A stretch of 64,000 bases of DNA from Lederbergia galactosidilytica (GTDB lineage Bacteria; Bacillota; Bacilli; Bacillales; Bacillaceae_C). The stretch spans positions 1 to 64,000 of the forward strand of contig NZ_JAGGKH010000011.1 of NCBI RefSeq assembly GCF_017873565.1, in the 5' to 3' direction. This document shows, piece by piece, positions 48,834-57,395 of this stretch. The position numbers and the translations under genes were made by a program. Position 1 is the first letter of the stretch; the number at the start of each line of letters is the position of its first letter. A model generated the notes under the pieces. The model did no database searches, was not told where the DNA came from, and saw only the letters and a program-made list of their open reading frames with translations.

Positions 48834-48861
48834 GAGCCGATCAGCAAGTGCTGATCGGCTC
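48834..48861 (-). terminator. Terminator of wrbA
   Basis: GAGCCGATCAGCA and TGCTGATCGGCTC form a 13-pair perfect stem with a two-base AG loop just after wrbA. The following T tract is weak on the minus strand (GTTATCT). Confidence 0.75.
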
Positions 48862-48875
48862 AAAATTATTAATTA

Positions 48876-49484
48876 TTACTCTCCTGCAATTACACGATTT
48901 GCTATATCAACTGTGCGTTTTGCTTGATGTTTAACAGCTGCTTGAACATCTTCAACCATTTTTCCATCTTGGCCTTGTGTAACACTCGTGCCATATGGGT
49001 TTCCTCCAGCAGCAAATAAAACTGGATCTGAATAACCTGGAGGTACGATAATTGCGCCCCAATGCATCATAGATGTGTAAAGTGATAGAATCGTTGCTTC
49101 TTGTCCACCATGTGGATTTTGAGCAGAAGACATTGCACTAACAACTTTATTAACTGTTTTTCCAGTTGCCCATAGTCCACCTTGCATATCAATGAATTGT
49201 TTAACTTGTGATGCGACATTTCCAAAACGAGTTGGAACACTAAAGATAATGGCATCTGCCCATTCAATGACTTCAGATGTTGCTTCTGGAACATCTTTCG
49301 TTGCCTCTACATGTGCTTTCCATGCCGGGTTAGATTCAATCGCTGCTGCTGGTGCAAGTTCTGGTACCTTCACAACGCGAACTTCTGCACCTGCTTCTTT
49401 CGCACCTGCTTCAGCCCATTTTGCTAATTCATAGTTTGTTCCTGTTGAACTATAATAAATAACTGCTAATTTAACGTTTGCCAT
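48876..49484 (-). CDS. wrbA: NAD(P)H:quinone oxidoreductase WrbA (type IV)
   Basis: A 202-residue flavodoxin-like enzyme reduces quinones by two electrons and avoids semiquinone radicals. The FMN phosphate loop reads YYSSTGTNYELAK at residue 10. The second FMN region is FSVPTRFGNVASQVKQFID near 85, and SSAQNPHGGQEATILS is near 118, all conserved in WrbA. The leader is long (about 250 bases) with operator-like repeats, suggesting stress control. Confidence 0.94.
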   Translation of the reverse strand: MANVKLAVIYYSSTGTNYELAKWAEAGAKEAGAEVRVVKVPELAPAAAIESNPAWKAHVEATKDVPEATSEVIEWADAIIFSVPTRFGNVASQVKQFIDMQGGLWATGKTVNKVVSAMSSAQNPHGGQEATILSLYTSMMHWGAIIVPPGYSDPVLFAAGGNPYGTSVTQGQDGKMVEDVQAAVKHQAKRTVDIANRVIAGE

Positions 49485-49546
49485 GATTCATTTCTCCTTT
49501 ATATTGTTTTTTAAACTGAGATAAACGCTTCTTCTTAAGTAGTTAA

Positions 49547-49595
49547 TTACTTTTAGTAAGTATGAAGTTAAAAATAACGCATACCTTTAAGTATG
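49547..49595 (-). promoter_or_regulatory. Inverted repeats in the wrbA leader
   Basis: Two perfect short palindromes: TTACT-TTT-AGTAA at 49547-49559 and CATAC-CTTTAA-GTATG at 49580-49595. Such symmetric sites are typical of small dimeric regulators such as DUF24/HxlR or MarR proteins, which often control quinone reductases. No regulator gene is adjacent. Confidence 0.4.
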
Positions 49596-49705
49596 TCCAT
49601 ACACGACATGTTCCCCTACTGAGGATCATTCTTCCAATTTGAACAATAGAATGATGATACAAACCTATAAATGATTCAACAAATAAGGTAAGTCAGGTCT
49701 ACGAC

Positions 49706-49770
49706 TTTATCTCAACTTCATTTATCTCGATTTCAAACTAATTATATATTACAATATTCACCATTGTCAA
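49706..49770 (-). promoter_or_regulatory. Strong sigma-A promoter and direct repeats upstream of wrbA
   Basis: On the minus strand TTGACA (49770-49765), 18-base spacer, TATAAT (49746-49741). Just downstream are two direct repeats (TTTATCTCGA at 49721-49730 and TTTATCTCAA at 49706-49715, plus-strand reading). TATCTCGA equals the half-site of the MhqR operator known from quinone-responsive genes of B. subtilis, but here the copies are tandem, not inverted. Confidence 0.5.
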
Positions 49771-49808
49771 CCCTATAACTAAATCTTTTTGTTTGGAGTA
49801 AGGATAGG

Positions 49809-51962
49809 TTAATGATGTTTCAAAGAATGATAACCAAATGCTGTGTTTGGTAATCTATAGTTTGAATCAGCTTTTGGCCGCTCTTGGTTAATCCCTATGT
49901 TTTTATTTGTCCCTACCAGTTCATCATCACTGTCCACTGTTTTTTCAAATACAGCGAATGTACTGAAATGGTCGGTTTCGGCGCTGATCGATCCATCTTT
50001 ATAAACACCACCAACCGCCTCCCAATTCTCTATTTCTGAATTAAAATGGTAGATATCGACCTGATCTGGTGATATAACCCTTTTTGAATCTACTACAAAT
50101 GCAATCCCTATATCTTTATTAAACTCAGTTATAGCCTGCCCTCGCTCCAAAATCTCGAAGTCATAAACAGCACTTAATGCGGTCGCGATATCCTTTAGTC
50201 TTTCCATTTTGATATCAATTGCTTCTTCTCCAGATACGTTCGAAATGGGAACCTGTAAGGTGATTTTCTTCATTTTAATAATGATCATGGTATTTTTCTC
50301 TTTCAATTTTTTAATCTGTTTTTTTGAAAATGAAACTATTATTGATGCATCATGATCGCTTAAATCCACAATGAAGGTTCCATCTTGTGCCAATTGATCA
50401 ATACCTTGATCCTTCACTTTTACTTTGTGATCCTTTTTAATTAATATCGCATTGACAACCTGTTTTAAATCAGATGCGACTTCTTCGTTACCAGCATCAT
50501 TCGGATCCCTTGTTTCAGCATTATCTTCATTTGGCTGTTCAATATCAGGATCTTCTATATCCGGATTCTCTGTTTGTTCTTCTGGCCATTTTACAATTTC
50601 TTCAAAAGTTCTCCATAAATGCTCCCACTTAATATCTCCGTTACTTGTTATCACTTTCTCAATACCAGAATTAGAAAATTGTTCGATAAAATGTTCAATC
50701 GTTTCTACTAATTCCCGCGGAACAACTTCCCCTTCTATATTAATGGTTTTTTCACCATCAAAAAAGTAATTAATAGGAGACTCTAACTGTTGCGGAAACT
50801 GATCTTTTTTCCCTTTTTCTGTATCTGTTTGTAAAGAAACAAATCCATCAATTGTAAAGTCCTGATGAATATCGGTATAACTAGTAAAACTCAAGTTGGT
50901 ACCATTATTAACACTAATATTATTTCGTGCTATAACACCGGGATTACTATTACTTGTAAAGCCAAGAGCACCGTTACCAAATGCAAGGCTATTCTTAATC
51001 ACATGGGGAACATGAATTCCTTCTCCTCCTAACTTAAAACCATTTTTATCCCCGGCTCCTGCCTCTCCATTTCGGTAAAATCCGTTGTTGAAGGCAATAC
51101 TATTTTCAATCGTAACAGCCCCGATTGCTCCTGATCCCACCTTCGTATACAGATCCCATCCGTCATCAATATTATTAAAAGCGATCGTTCCTCTAAAGAC
51201 ATTTCCCTCACCAACGGTTAATTTTGCTGCAAATCCATCGGCATTATTTTCTGATGGATCCCGATTTTCAAACGAGAGACTGTTTAAGATTAAGTTATGG
51301 GATGGCCATTTTGAAATATCGTTATCATTCGCGTCTGTTCGACTAATTTGTAATCCTGTGTCACCATGCTCATATGTCCATACATTTTCAATGATATTAT
51401 GATGACCACCAAGTGTATATCCCTTTGTATTTGGTGCTGATTTTGTAAAATTAAGTCCCTTTACATGCCAATAATTTCCACTGTGAACGACACCTTCTGA
51501 CTGATTGTCAAAATCAATAACAGGACGTGTATTTGCTTCAGGGTCTGCTATTAAATATTTCATCGCGTCACCTTGGCCATCGTTATACTTTTTTACTTCA
51601 AGTTTTGTAGAACGCTTATATGTTCCCTCTTGAACAAAAATTTGTTGTCCTGGTTGGACAAAGTCAATGGCCGTATCGAGATCAAGCGGATTTTCTTTTG
51701 AGCCATTCCCTGTTGTTGTTCCACTAGGTGAGACATAAATAGTACTATTGTTTTGAAATGTCTTCATTTGCACCTTAAAGTTGCGAACAATCTTATCAGT
51801 TGAAGTTAAAAATTGCGTATCATCTGGATAAAAGGTCAAGCTAAACGGAGTCGTTTGCTCTGCCGGTATTTCAGTTGGAATTTCAATTACCTCACCTGCA
51901 GTGACAGTTTTCGGATCGTATTGCTCCGTTTGCCCTTCTTTTACAATGAGCAGTCCATCCAC
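49809..51962 (-). CDS. Pectate lyase family 9 domain, C-terminal fragment of a frameshifted gene
   Basis: This part holds the catalytic right-handed beta-helix (about 75-400). Compared with Dickeya Pel9A, whose calcium is held by D209, D233, D234 and D237 and whose base is K273, the same spacing occurs here. D242 lies in NADGFAAK, D266, D267 and D270 in DDGWD, and K306 in GDKNGFKLGG. Catalytic residues are therefore complete. An acidic linker and a beta-rich domain follow. The end reads RLPNTAFGYHSLKHH, a sorting-type LPNTA without the usual membrane helix. As annotated it lacks a signal peptide, because the upstream part is out of frame. Confidence 0.9.
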   Translation of the reverse strand: MDGLLIVKEGQTEQYDPKTVTAGEVIEIPTEIPAEQTTPFSLTFYPDDTQFLTSTDKIVRNFKVQMKTFQNNSTIYVSPSGTTTGNGSKENPLDLDTAIDFVQPGQQIFVQEGTYKRSTKLEVKKYNDGQGDAMKYLIADPEANTRPVIDFDNQSEGVVHSGNYWHVKGLNFTKSAPNTKGYTLGGHHNIIENVWTYEHGDTGLQISRTDANDNDISKWPSHNLILNSLSFENRDPSENNADGFAAKLTVGEGNVFRGTIAFNNIDDGWDLYTKVGSGAIGAVTIENSIAFNNGFYRNGEAGAGDKNGFKLGGEGIHVPHVIKNSLAFGNGALGFTSNSNPGVIARNNISVNNGTNLSFTSYTDIHQDFTIDGFVSLQTDTEKGKKDQFPQQLESPINYFFDGEKTINIEGEVVPRELVETIEHFIEQFSNSGIEKVITSNGDIKWEHLWRTFEEIVKWPEEQTENPDIEDPDIEQPNEDNAETRDPNDAGNEEVASDLKQVVNAILIKKDHKVKVKDQGIDQLAQDGTFIVDLSDHDASIIVSFSKKQIKKLKEKNTMIIIKMKKITLQVPISNVSGEEAIDIKMERLKDIATALSAVYDFEILERGQAITEFNKDIGIAFVVDSKRVISPDQVDIYHFNSEIENWEAVGGVYKDGSISAETDHFSTFAVFEKTVDSDDELVGTNKNIGINQERPKADSNYRLPNTAFGYHSLKHH

Positions 51963-52004
51963 ATTGGCCCGTACCCTAAGTATATAATCTGTAATAGATG
52001 TCTT

Positions 52005-52022
52005 GTCTAAGGATAAAATTTC
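52005..52022 (-). other. Frameshift site joining the two pectate lyase fragments
   Basis: The upstream frame ends LLLNLKFYP-stop. Shifting by one base at the T4 run (complement of 52015-52018) gives LLLNLKF then LSLDKTSITDYILRVRANVD, continuous with the downstream frame. One missing T is enough to explain it. The codons do not form a standard -1 slippery heptamer. Confidence 0.88.
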
Positions 52023-54391
52023 AAATTTAGGAGAAGTGGTTCCGCGGGAGCCTCAACTTTTGGTGGGTCTGTAGCTGCTTCTGAAATTATCAGATCAATA
52101 TTACTTATTTCGATATCCGCTAAGCGGGCAGCATAAAAGCCTACATACATTTTATTATCTTGCACATTCAAGATATCTGGTTCATAAAGGATGTCTTCCT
52201 CTCCATTATTTAGTCTTCCAGTAATACCACTATTTGTTTTTGCTAATGTCAGACGGTAGTGTCCCTTAGTATTTTCTGCATTTGGCTGTTCTTGTAGTAG
52301 CATCCTATTCTGAATTCCTTCGCTTCCTTCCCCATCAGCTGCAATAACACCCGTCCTAGCAAACAATTGGGTACCATTTTCAGCATTTGTCCCTCCACTA
52401 TATCCACCAATAGCGGCAATATTAGAAGCAAACACACCCGAATTTCCTGCTTTACCAATCGCATCCCTTGCCATAATTCCAAATGATTCTTGTCCATCAT
52501 GTGGAGACTTTGCATATTCATTCACTTTAATATCGGCTGAAAGGATAAAATTATCTTTTTCTGCATTAAGTTCAGTATAGTAGAAAGAAATACCATCATG
52601 ATCACCTGTAACTTTTCCACCACCTTCTTCGGCTACTATTCTGATGGCCCCATTTTTTTGTTTTTTGATGTAGTTTTTATCATCTGAAGTAGATTGTCCA
52701 AAACGGATCTCCTGCCAATTTAAAGTAGCCTTTTCCCGTACAGTTACATGAAAAGTGATGGACGCCAACTTCTTGTTATTTGCAGTCACATGGACTGTAT
52801 AAGTCCCTGGTTGATTTCGGTTAAAATCATTTGTCTTAAGAGTATAATCTTCTTTACTTAATGCCTCTTGATCTCCGTTATCATAAAGCAACCCAATTTT
52901 TAGCCCTTCCTCAACAAACTTTTCGCCAACTACATAGGTTGTCTTAGGATAGCTCATGATTGTCAATCCTTCAATTTCTCTTTCCTTTACATTTACTGAA
53001 AAAGTTACTGTTTTATCTTTATGATGAATTGTCAGTTCTTTCTTATCTGGAAGAGATGAATCAAAATCTGAGACCGTATATTCATCCCTTGTTAAGAGCA
53101 CATTTTGTCCGTCACTATATTTGGCATTGACCTGTAATCCATCTAGATTCAATGACTCCCCAATAAAATACAGTTGCTTTATTGGAGCACGAACAATGCT
53201 TACTCCAAGCAATTCAGACTCCTGAACATAAACATTGAAAGTCGTTGATTTTTCAGGATACTTTTTTGGAATAATCTTCAGTGTAATATCCCCTGCTCTA
53301 TCAAAACGATAATGTTCAAGCTCAATTCTCTCCCCCTCAATTTCAAAGAAATACGCGTCTTCAGAAAGTTGTGATGTTTGATATCCCTCATTATAGATAG
53401 CATCGATCACTAAACCTTGGGGATCAAAAGAATCTCCCAGATAATACGTTGTCTTAGCCGGATAATAACGGATGTCTAGTTCGGTTATTGTTAATTCTGA
53501 AATGTACAGATCTACTCGTTCAACGATACCATTATACTGAATATTTATCGTATTTTTCCCAGCCTGACTACTATCAAATCCTGTTATCACATAGTCAGAC
53601 TCTAATAATTCCTCTGAGCTACCATCTGAATAAACGGCCTTTACTTTTAAACCTCTCACATCAAACTCTTCATTAACAAGATAATTAGTTTTCATCTTAG
53701 AATCATCCACCTGAAGCGACTCTACCTCTTTATGATCAATATTCAGAGTAAGATCACTAAATGTGATTTTTGCTTCACGTGCTACAAAAATTCCTGCATA
53801 TAATTGTTTCGAAAAGAGTTTTTCAAGTGTGAGCGTTTCAACCACTTCTCCATTGACGGATAGAATATAGACATCCCCTGTTTTCTTTATTTTGAAATTA
53901 TACTGATTCCCTTCTACAGGAATTTTCTCATCATATGCCTTTAACTTCTTTTGCGTATCCTGCTTATAAAAGCCCTTAATCGATTGATCTAAGGTACCAA
54001 TGGAAACGTAATTTGCTTCATGTCCACTTGAATCCTGATGTTTACCAACTTCATCACGCAACATGATTCCAAAAGATACTTGATTATTAGCTCCGAATTG
54101 ATGAACTATTGCAGTCGCGTTTATTTGAAAATTAGCATCTATCGGCAAAGCCTGATAAAGAAAAGAAATACCATCAACAGAACTAGAGATTTTCCCACCC
54201 TGTGCCTCCATTGTGATCGAGCCATCATTATTGTAGATAGGATTGGGATTTTCGTTCGCTCCATTACCAAAAACAACAAAATCCCAATCAGCAAATTTTT
54301 CATTTTCTCCATTAGCAGCAGCAAGTACAGATATATTCATATTTGTCAGCATCAGCAGGATTATAGACAAATATATACATATTTTTTTCAA
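52007..54391 (-). CDS. Secreted N-terminal half of the family 9 pectate lyase (frameshifted)
   Basis: The fragment has 794 residues. A signal peptide comes first (MKKICIYLSIILLMLTNMNI, cleavage after VLAA). A beta-sandwich follows (about 30-215; ADWDFVVFGNGANENPNP) and then four Ig-like repeats of about 80-90 residues, each with a TxYxVGExF-DxxGLxVxAxYxDG pattern (Big_3-like; for example KTNYLVNEEFDVRGLKVKAV). A second copy of the beta-sandwich completes it (about 565-775; LNWQEIRFGQSTSDD). These look like carbohydrate-binding and spacer modules. It starts with TTG behind GGAGG. The frame breaks at 52007; the whole product would be about 1525 residues. Confidence 0.88.
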   Translation of the reverse strand: MKKICIYLSIILLMLTNMNISVLAAANGENEKFADWDFVVFGNGANENPNPIYNNDGSITMEAQGGKISSSVDGISFLYQALPIDANFQINATAIVHQFGANNQVSFGIMLRDEVGKHQDSSGHEANYVSIGTLDQSIKGFYKQDTQKKLKAYDEKIPVEGNQYNFKIKKTGDVYILSVNGEVVETLTLEKLFSKQLYAGIFVAREAKITFSDLTLNIDHKEVESLQVDDSKMKTNYLVNEEFDVRGLKVKAVYSDGSSEELLESDYVITGFDSSQAGKNTINIQYNGIVERVDLYISELTITELDIRYYPAKTTYYLGDSFDPQGLVIDAIYNEGYQTSQLSEDAYFFEIEGERIELEHYRFDRAGDITLKIIPKKYPEKSTTFNVYVQESELLGVSIVRAPIKQLYFIGESLNLDGLQVNAKYSDGQNVLLTRDEYTVSDFDSSLPDKKELTIHHKDKTVTFSVNVKEREIEGLTIMSYPKTTYVVGEKFVEEGLKIGLLYDNGDQEALSKEDYTLKTNDFNRNQPGTYTVHVTANNKKLASITFHVTVREKATLNWQEIRFGQSTSDDKNYIKKQKNGAIRIVAEEGGGKVTGDHDGISFYYTELNAEKDNFILSADIKVNEYAKSPHDGQESFGIMARDAIGKAGNSGVFASNIAAIGGYSGGTNAENGTQLFARTGVIAADGEGSEGIQNRMLLQEQPNAENTKGHYRLTLAKTNSGITGRLNNGEEDILYEPDILNVQDNKMYVGFYAARLADIEISNIDLIISEAATDPPKVEAPAEPLLLNLKFYP

Positions 54392-54457
54392 AAAAAATTA
54401 CCTCCATATTACATATTATTCTATTAGTTTCTGCAATTTTTAACGGATCCCCCTTGT

Positions 54458-54473
54458 TTGTAAACGCTACCAT
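54458..54473 (-). promoter_or_regulatory. cre site (CcpA binding) upstream of the pectate lyase gene
   Basis: TTGTAAACGCTACCAT fits the catabolite-responsive element consensus WTGNAANCGNWWNCAW at every fixed position. It lies 67-82 bases upstream of the start codon. A possible promoter TTGCAG-17-TGTAAT (54436-54408) is closer to the gene but would start inside the ribosome binding site, so the true promoter may lie nearer the cre. Catabolite repression of a pectinase is expected. Confidence 0.8.
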
Positions 54474-54741
54474 TTTTTTATGTAAAAATGATTAATTCCT
54501 CCCTTCAATTATCTATCTTATTAAATCACTACTGTAAATTCAATAACAACGTTGTTATTATTAATAGTAATAGAATATTCTTTAAATAACAATAGTTTTC
54601 TCTAAATTTAGACATTTATCTTAGTAATATTATTAACTATCCGCCCTTTCTATGTCTGATTTATTAAAAACTGAATCAAATAAAAAGCAGGAGAATAATA
54701 TGCCTTATAAGTCCTCATAATAAAGTCTGAGGTGATTTGAC
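54474..54741. other. Intergenic region between the lyase and zinc-knuckle genes
   Basis: AT-rich, divergent upstream regions. The ribosome binding site GAGGTGATTTGAC precedes 54742. I see no further motif. Confidence 0.3.
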
Positions 54742-54960
54742 ATGGAGATTTTTAATAAAATAACTAATAAAATTTCTGAATGGAACGCTACTCAACTTGA
54801 GAAGAAGATAAATACGAATCGCGATAAGGGTACATGTCCCGACTGTTCTGGAAGAGGTTTTTTTGTTATGGATGCATTTCTTGATCCAACTTGTCCCAGT
54901 TGCAATGGCACCGGCTCATTTTCGGATTGGGTGGAAACTACTCAGCAGCAGTTAGAGTAG
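54742..54960 (+). CDS. Small DnaJ-type zinc-knuckle protein
   Basis: A 72-residue protein has an amphipathic N-terminal helix (MEIFNKITNKISEWNATQLE) followed by two CxxCxGxG modules (CPDCSGRG and CPSCNGTG), the zinc-binding repeat seen in DnaJ and in anti-TRAP. Two modules suffice for one zinc site. It is longer than anti-TRAP and I cannot assign a function. It is a single gene. Confidence 0.78.
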   Translation: MEIFNKITNKISEWNATQLEKKINTNRDKGTCPDCSGRGFFVMDAFLDPTCPSCNGTGSFSDWVETTQQQLE

Positions 54961-55450
54961 CTATAACTCTGCTCTCTTCCCCCCATCCCTTTCCTTCCTC
55001 TTTACCTCATGTTTTTGTAAGTATCCATATTGAGTTTAAGCTTTCCCTGCAGTTGAAATGCCTAGATTATAAACAAATTACTTCTTCCATTGCTAAGCAA
55101 AGAAAGTATTAGCTGTTTACGGATGATGGAAAGTATATTTTTTTCTTCTTACGGATAAAACAAGGAACCTTATACCACCGAAGCAATCGCAACTGGTGTC
55201 ATAGATATCCCACCAGCCACCCTCTATTAGTCAAGACGTACAACGCCTAGACCATGCAGATAAAAAACAACCATGAATATTCATAGTATAAAAACATACT
55301 GATGAGTCGGGGACTAAAAAATTAGATGAGTCCTCCTAGTTGAACGAAAAAGGAATAATAAAATCTATCTACAATCACCATAAAATAGCGTTTTGCTAGC
55401 AGATTATCGACAAAAACAGCTTTCTAACATACCACCTGCTACAAAATTAA
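54961..55450. other. Intergenic region without recognised features
   Basis: About 490 bases between the zinc-knuckle gene and the tRNA terminator. Short frames occur but none has a ribosome binding site or a recognisable product. Confidence 0.35.
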
Positions 55451-55480
55451 AAACGCTCATCCCTAATGGGACAAGCGTTT
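55451..55480 (-). terminator. Terminator of tRNA-Val
   Basis: AAACGCT and AGCGTTT enclose TCCC/GGGA; the minus strand continues TTTAATTTTG. It lies just 3' of the tRNA. Confidence 0.8.
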
Positions 55481-55486
55481 GGCTAG

Positions 55487-55559
55487 TGATTCTGACTGGT
55501 CTCGAACCAGCGACCTCCACCCTGTCAAGGTGGCGCTCTCCCAGCTGAGCTACAGAATC
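55487..55559 (-). tRNA. tRNA-Val (anticodon GAC)
   Basis: The 73-base cloverleaf is complete. The acceptor GATTCTG pairs with CAGAATC, discriminator A. The D arm is GCTC...GAGC. The anticodon stem CCACC/GGTGG holds loop TTGACAG, so the anticodon is GAC, reading GUC (and GUU by wobble). The T arm is GCTGG-TTCGAGA-CCAGT. CCA is not encoded. It is a solitary tRNA gene. Confidence 0.95.
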
Positions 55560-55747
55560 AAGTTATTATGATTAAGACATTATTTATTGTATAAGATAAA
55601 CATAATTAAGTCAATACCTTTAATTTTTCCATTTAAATACCTAAGATAGAACAAAATACTTTTTAAAAAATTCGCCCTTTTTACATCTTTTTTTATTTTT
55701 CTGAGGTAAGATAGATAGATTAATAATAAGATAAATGGGAGGTTACT

Positions 55748-56212
55748 ATGGCAGTAAGAAATTCAGCAAAGGCTATTATTATTCAAACTAATCATATATT
55801 AGTTATAAAAAAACAAGATACAGAAGGTTATTATTATATTTTACCAGGCGGCGGGCAGGAACATGGGGAAACACTTCATGAAGCACTTAAAAGAGAATGT
55901 ATAGAAGAAGTCAATGCAACTGTGGATATTGGGAATCTTCTATTTATTCGTGAATATATTGGGAAAAATCATGAACATTTTGCATTTGATTCAGAAGTTC
56001 ACCAAATAGAATATATGTTTTTATGTAAAGTTATAGAAGGTGCTACGAATATAGGTAATGGGACTGCCCCAGATGATGGGCAAATAGGTGCAGAATGGTT
56101 GCCTATCCCAGATTTATTAAACTATAGACTCTACCCTCAATCAATACGCCAAAATGTTATTGACCATGTATCTGGTAAAGAATTACCTGTTTATTTAGGG
56201 GACATCAATTAA
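55748..56212 (+). CDS. Nudix hydrolase
   Basis: A 154-residue pyrophosphohydrolase. The Nudix box is complete: GGGQEHGETLHEALKRECIE followed by EVNA, fitting GX5EX7REXXEEXG except that the final Gly is replaced by Asn. The beginning SAKAIIIQTNHILVIKK is the usual first strand. The substrate is probably a nucleotide derivative but undefined. It is the first of three adjacent plus-strand genes. Confidence 0.9.
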   Translation: MAVRNSAKAIIIQTNHILVIKKQDTEGYYYILPGGGQEHGETLHEALKRECIEEVNATVDIGNLLFIREYIGKNHEHFAFDSEVHQIEYMFLCKVIEGATNIGNGTAPDDGQIGAEWLPIPDLLNYRLYPQSIRQNVIDHVSGKELPVYLGDIN

Positions 56213-56250
56213 ATAAACATTTATCTCTTTTATAATGTTAGGGGGATTTT

Positions 56251-56922
56251 ATGGTCCAAGCGATATTTTTTGACTTGTATGAAACTTTGATTACTGAATG
56301 GGAAAATAATCAAAGAAAATCAATATACTCTATTGAAGAATTGGGGATTGATACAAAAGTTTTCAAAAAGGCATGGTCTGCAAGAAGGGAAATGAGAATG
56401 AATGGAACTTTCTCTGACCATCAAACCTGTCTTAAAGATATCATGCAATCACTCGGCCAGCCAATTAATGAAAATGTGATCAACGAAATTCACCAGCGCA
56501 GAGTTGAGGCCAAATTAGTACCTTTTATGGAAATTAACGATGAAATAATACAAACACTTCAATTATTAAAAGATAGGAAAATAAAACTTGGATTAATCAG
56601 TAATTGTACAGCGGAAGAAGTCATCGGTTGGGATAATTCTTCATTAGCCAAATATTTTGATGATGTAATTTTTTCATATAGGGTAAAGCAAGCAAAACCA
56701 AATGCCGAAATATATCTTACAGCGTGTCAGCGACTAAAAGTTTCCCCAGAGCAAGCTCTTTTTATTGGTGATGGAGGTTCAAATGAATTATATGGTGCTT
56801 CCAAAGCCAAATTGAAGGCTTATCAAGCGACCTGGTTTCAACCTCCTTTTATCAGTGAAAAAGTGACAGGATTTCCAAGGCTAGCCAGCCCGATGAAAAT
56901 CTTAAAAATTATTGAAGTGTAA
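56251..56922 (+). CDS. HAD-family hydrolase
   Basis: A 223-residue haloacid-dehalogenase subfamily IA protein. Motif I FFDLYETLIT has the nucleophile Asp8 but Tyr where many phosphatases have the second Asp plus one. Motif II is LISNCTAEE, motif III Lys lies in KQAKPNAEIY, and motif IV reads FIGDGGSNEL. It is 39 bases after the Nudix gene. A phosphatase role on a nucleotide or sugar phosphate is plausible. Confidence 0.88.
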   Translation: MVQAIFFDLYETLITEWENNQRKSIYSIEELGIDTKVFKKAWSARREMRMNGTFSDHQTCLKDIMQSLGQPINENVINEIHQRRVEAKLVPFMEINDEIIQTLQLLKDRKIKLGLISNCTAEEVIGWDNSSLAKYFDDVIFSYRVKQAKPNAEIYLTACQRLKVSPEQALFIGDGGSNELYGASKAKLKAYQATWFQPPFISEKVTGFPRLASPMKILKIIEV

Positions 56923-56961
56923 ATCACCGATGAAACTTGGATTCTATGCGGAGGTATAAAA

Positions 56962-57395
56962 ATGTTTTTAGTAAATGTCGAAGGGGCCATTTTTAGAAAT
57001 CATAAATGGTTGATCATTGAACGAAGTAAAAAAGAAGAGCATGCTGGTGGCCTCCTTTCTCTAGTTGGAGGCAAAGTTGAGCAGATAGAAGATACTTCAT
57101 TAGATATATTAGAAAAAACTGTGAGCGTGAGATTTATGAAGAAGTTAAGATAGTAGTGAAAGAACAGTTACACTATCTGTATAATTCTTCCATTGTCTCA
57201 GATAGCGGGTACCATATTGTAAACATCGTATTTCTGTGTGAGTATGAATCTGGCAAGGCAGTTGCCAGTAGTCTTGATGAAGTGGAATCTGTATATTGGA
57301 TGACAAGCGCGCAAATATATGACCATTCTAATGCACCTGTCTATTTAAAAGAAAGCATAAAACGTGCTGAAAGTTTGATAGATCGAATCATATAA
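56962..57395 (+). pseudogene. Nudix hydrolase, frameshifted
   Basis: The first frame (56962-57153) gives a Nudix N-terminus (WLIIERSKKEEHAGGLLSLV, GGKVEQIEDTS) and ends VSVRFMKKLR-stop. One frame over, the sequence reads CEREIYEEVKIVVKEQLHYL and continues to 57395, supplying the REXXEE half of the Nudix box and the C-terminus (DEVESVYWMTSAQIYDH). Restoring one A to the A6 run near 57114-57119 joins both halves. It lies 40 bases downstream of the HAD gene. Confidence 0.88.

Noticed and set aside
52005-52022. Programmed -1 frameshift in the pectate lyase
   Set aside because: The local codons (TTG AAA TTT TAT) do not form an in-phase slippery heptamer, and no downstream stimulatory structure is evident. 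A simple one-base loss explains it better.
55487-55559. tRNA-Asp
   Set aside because: The anticodon loop TTGACAG places GAC, not GTC, at positions 34-36, so the tRNA is Val.
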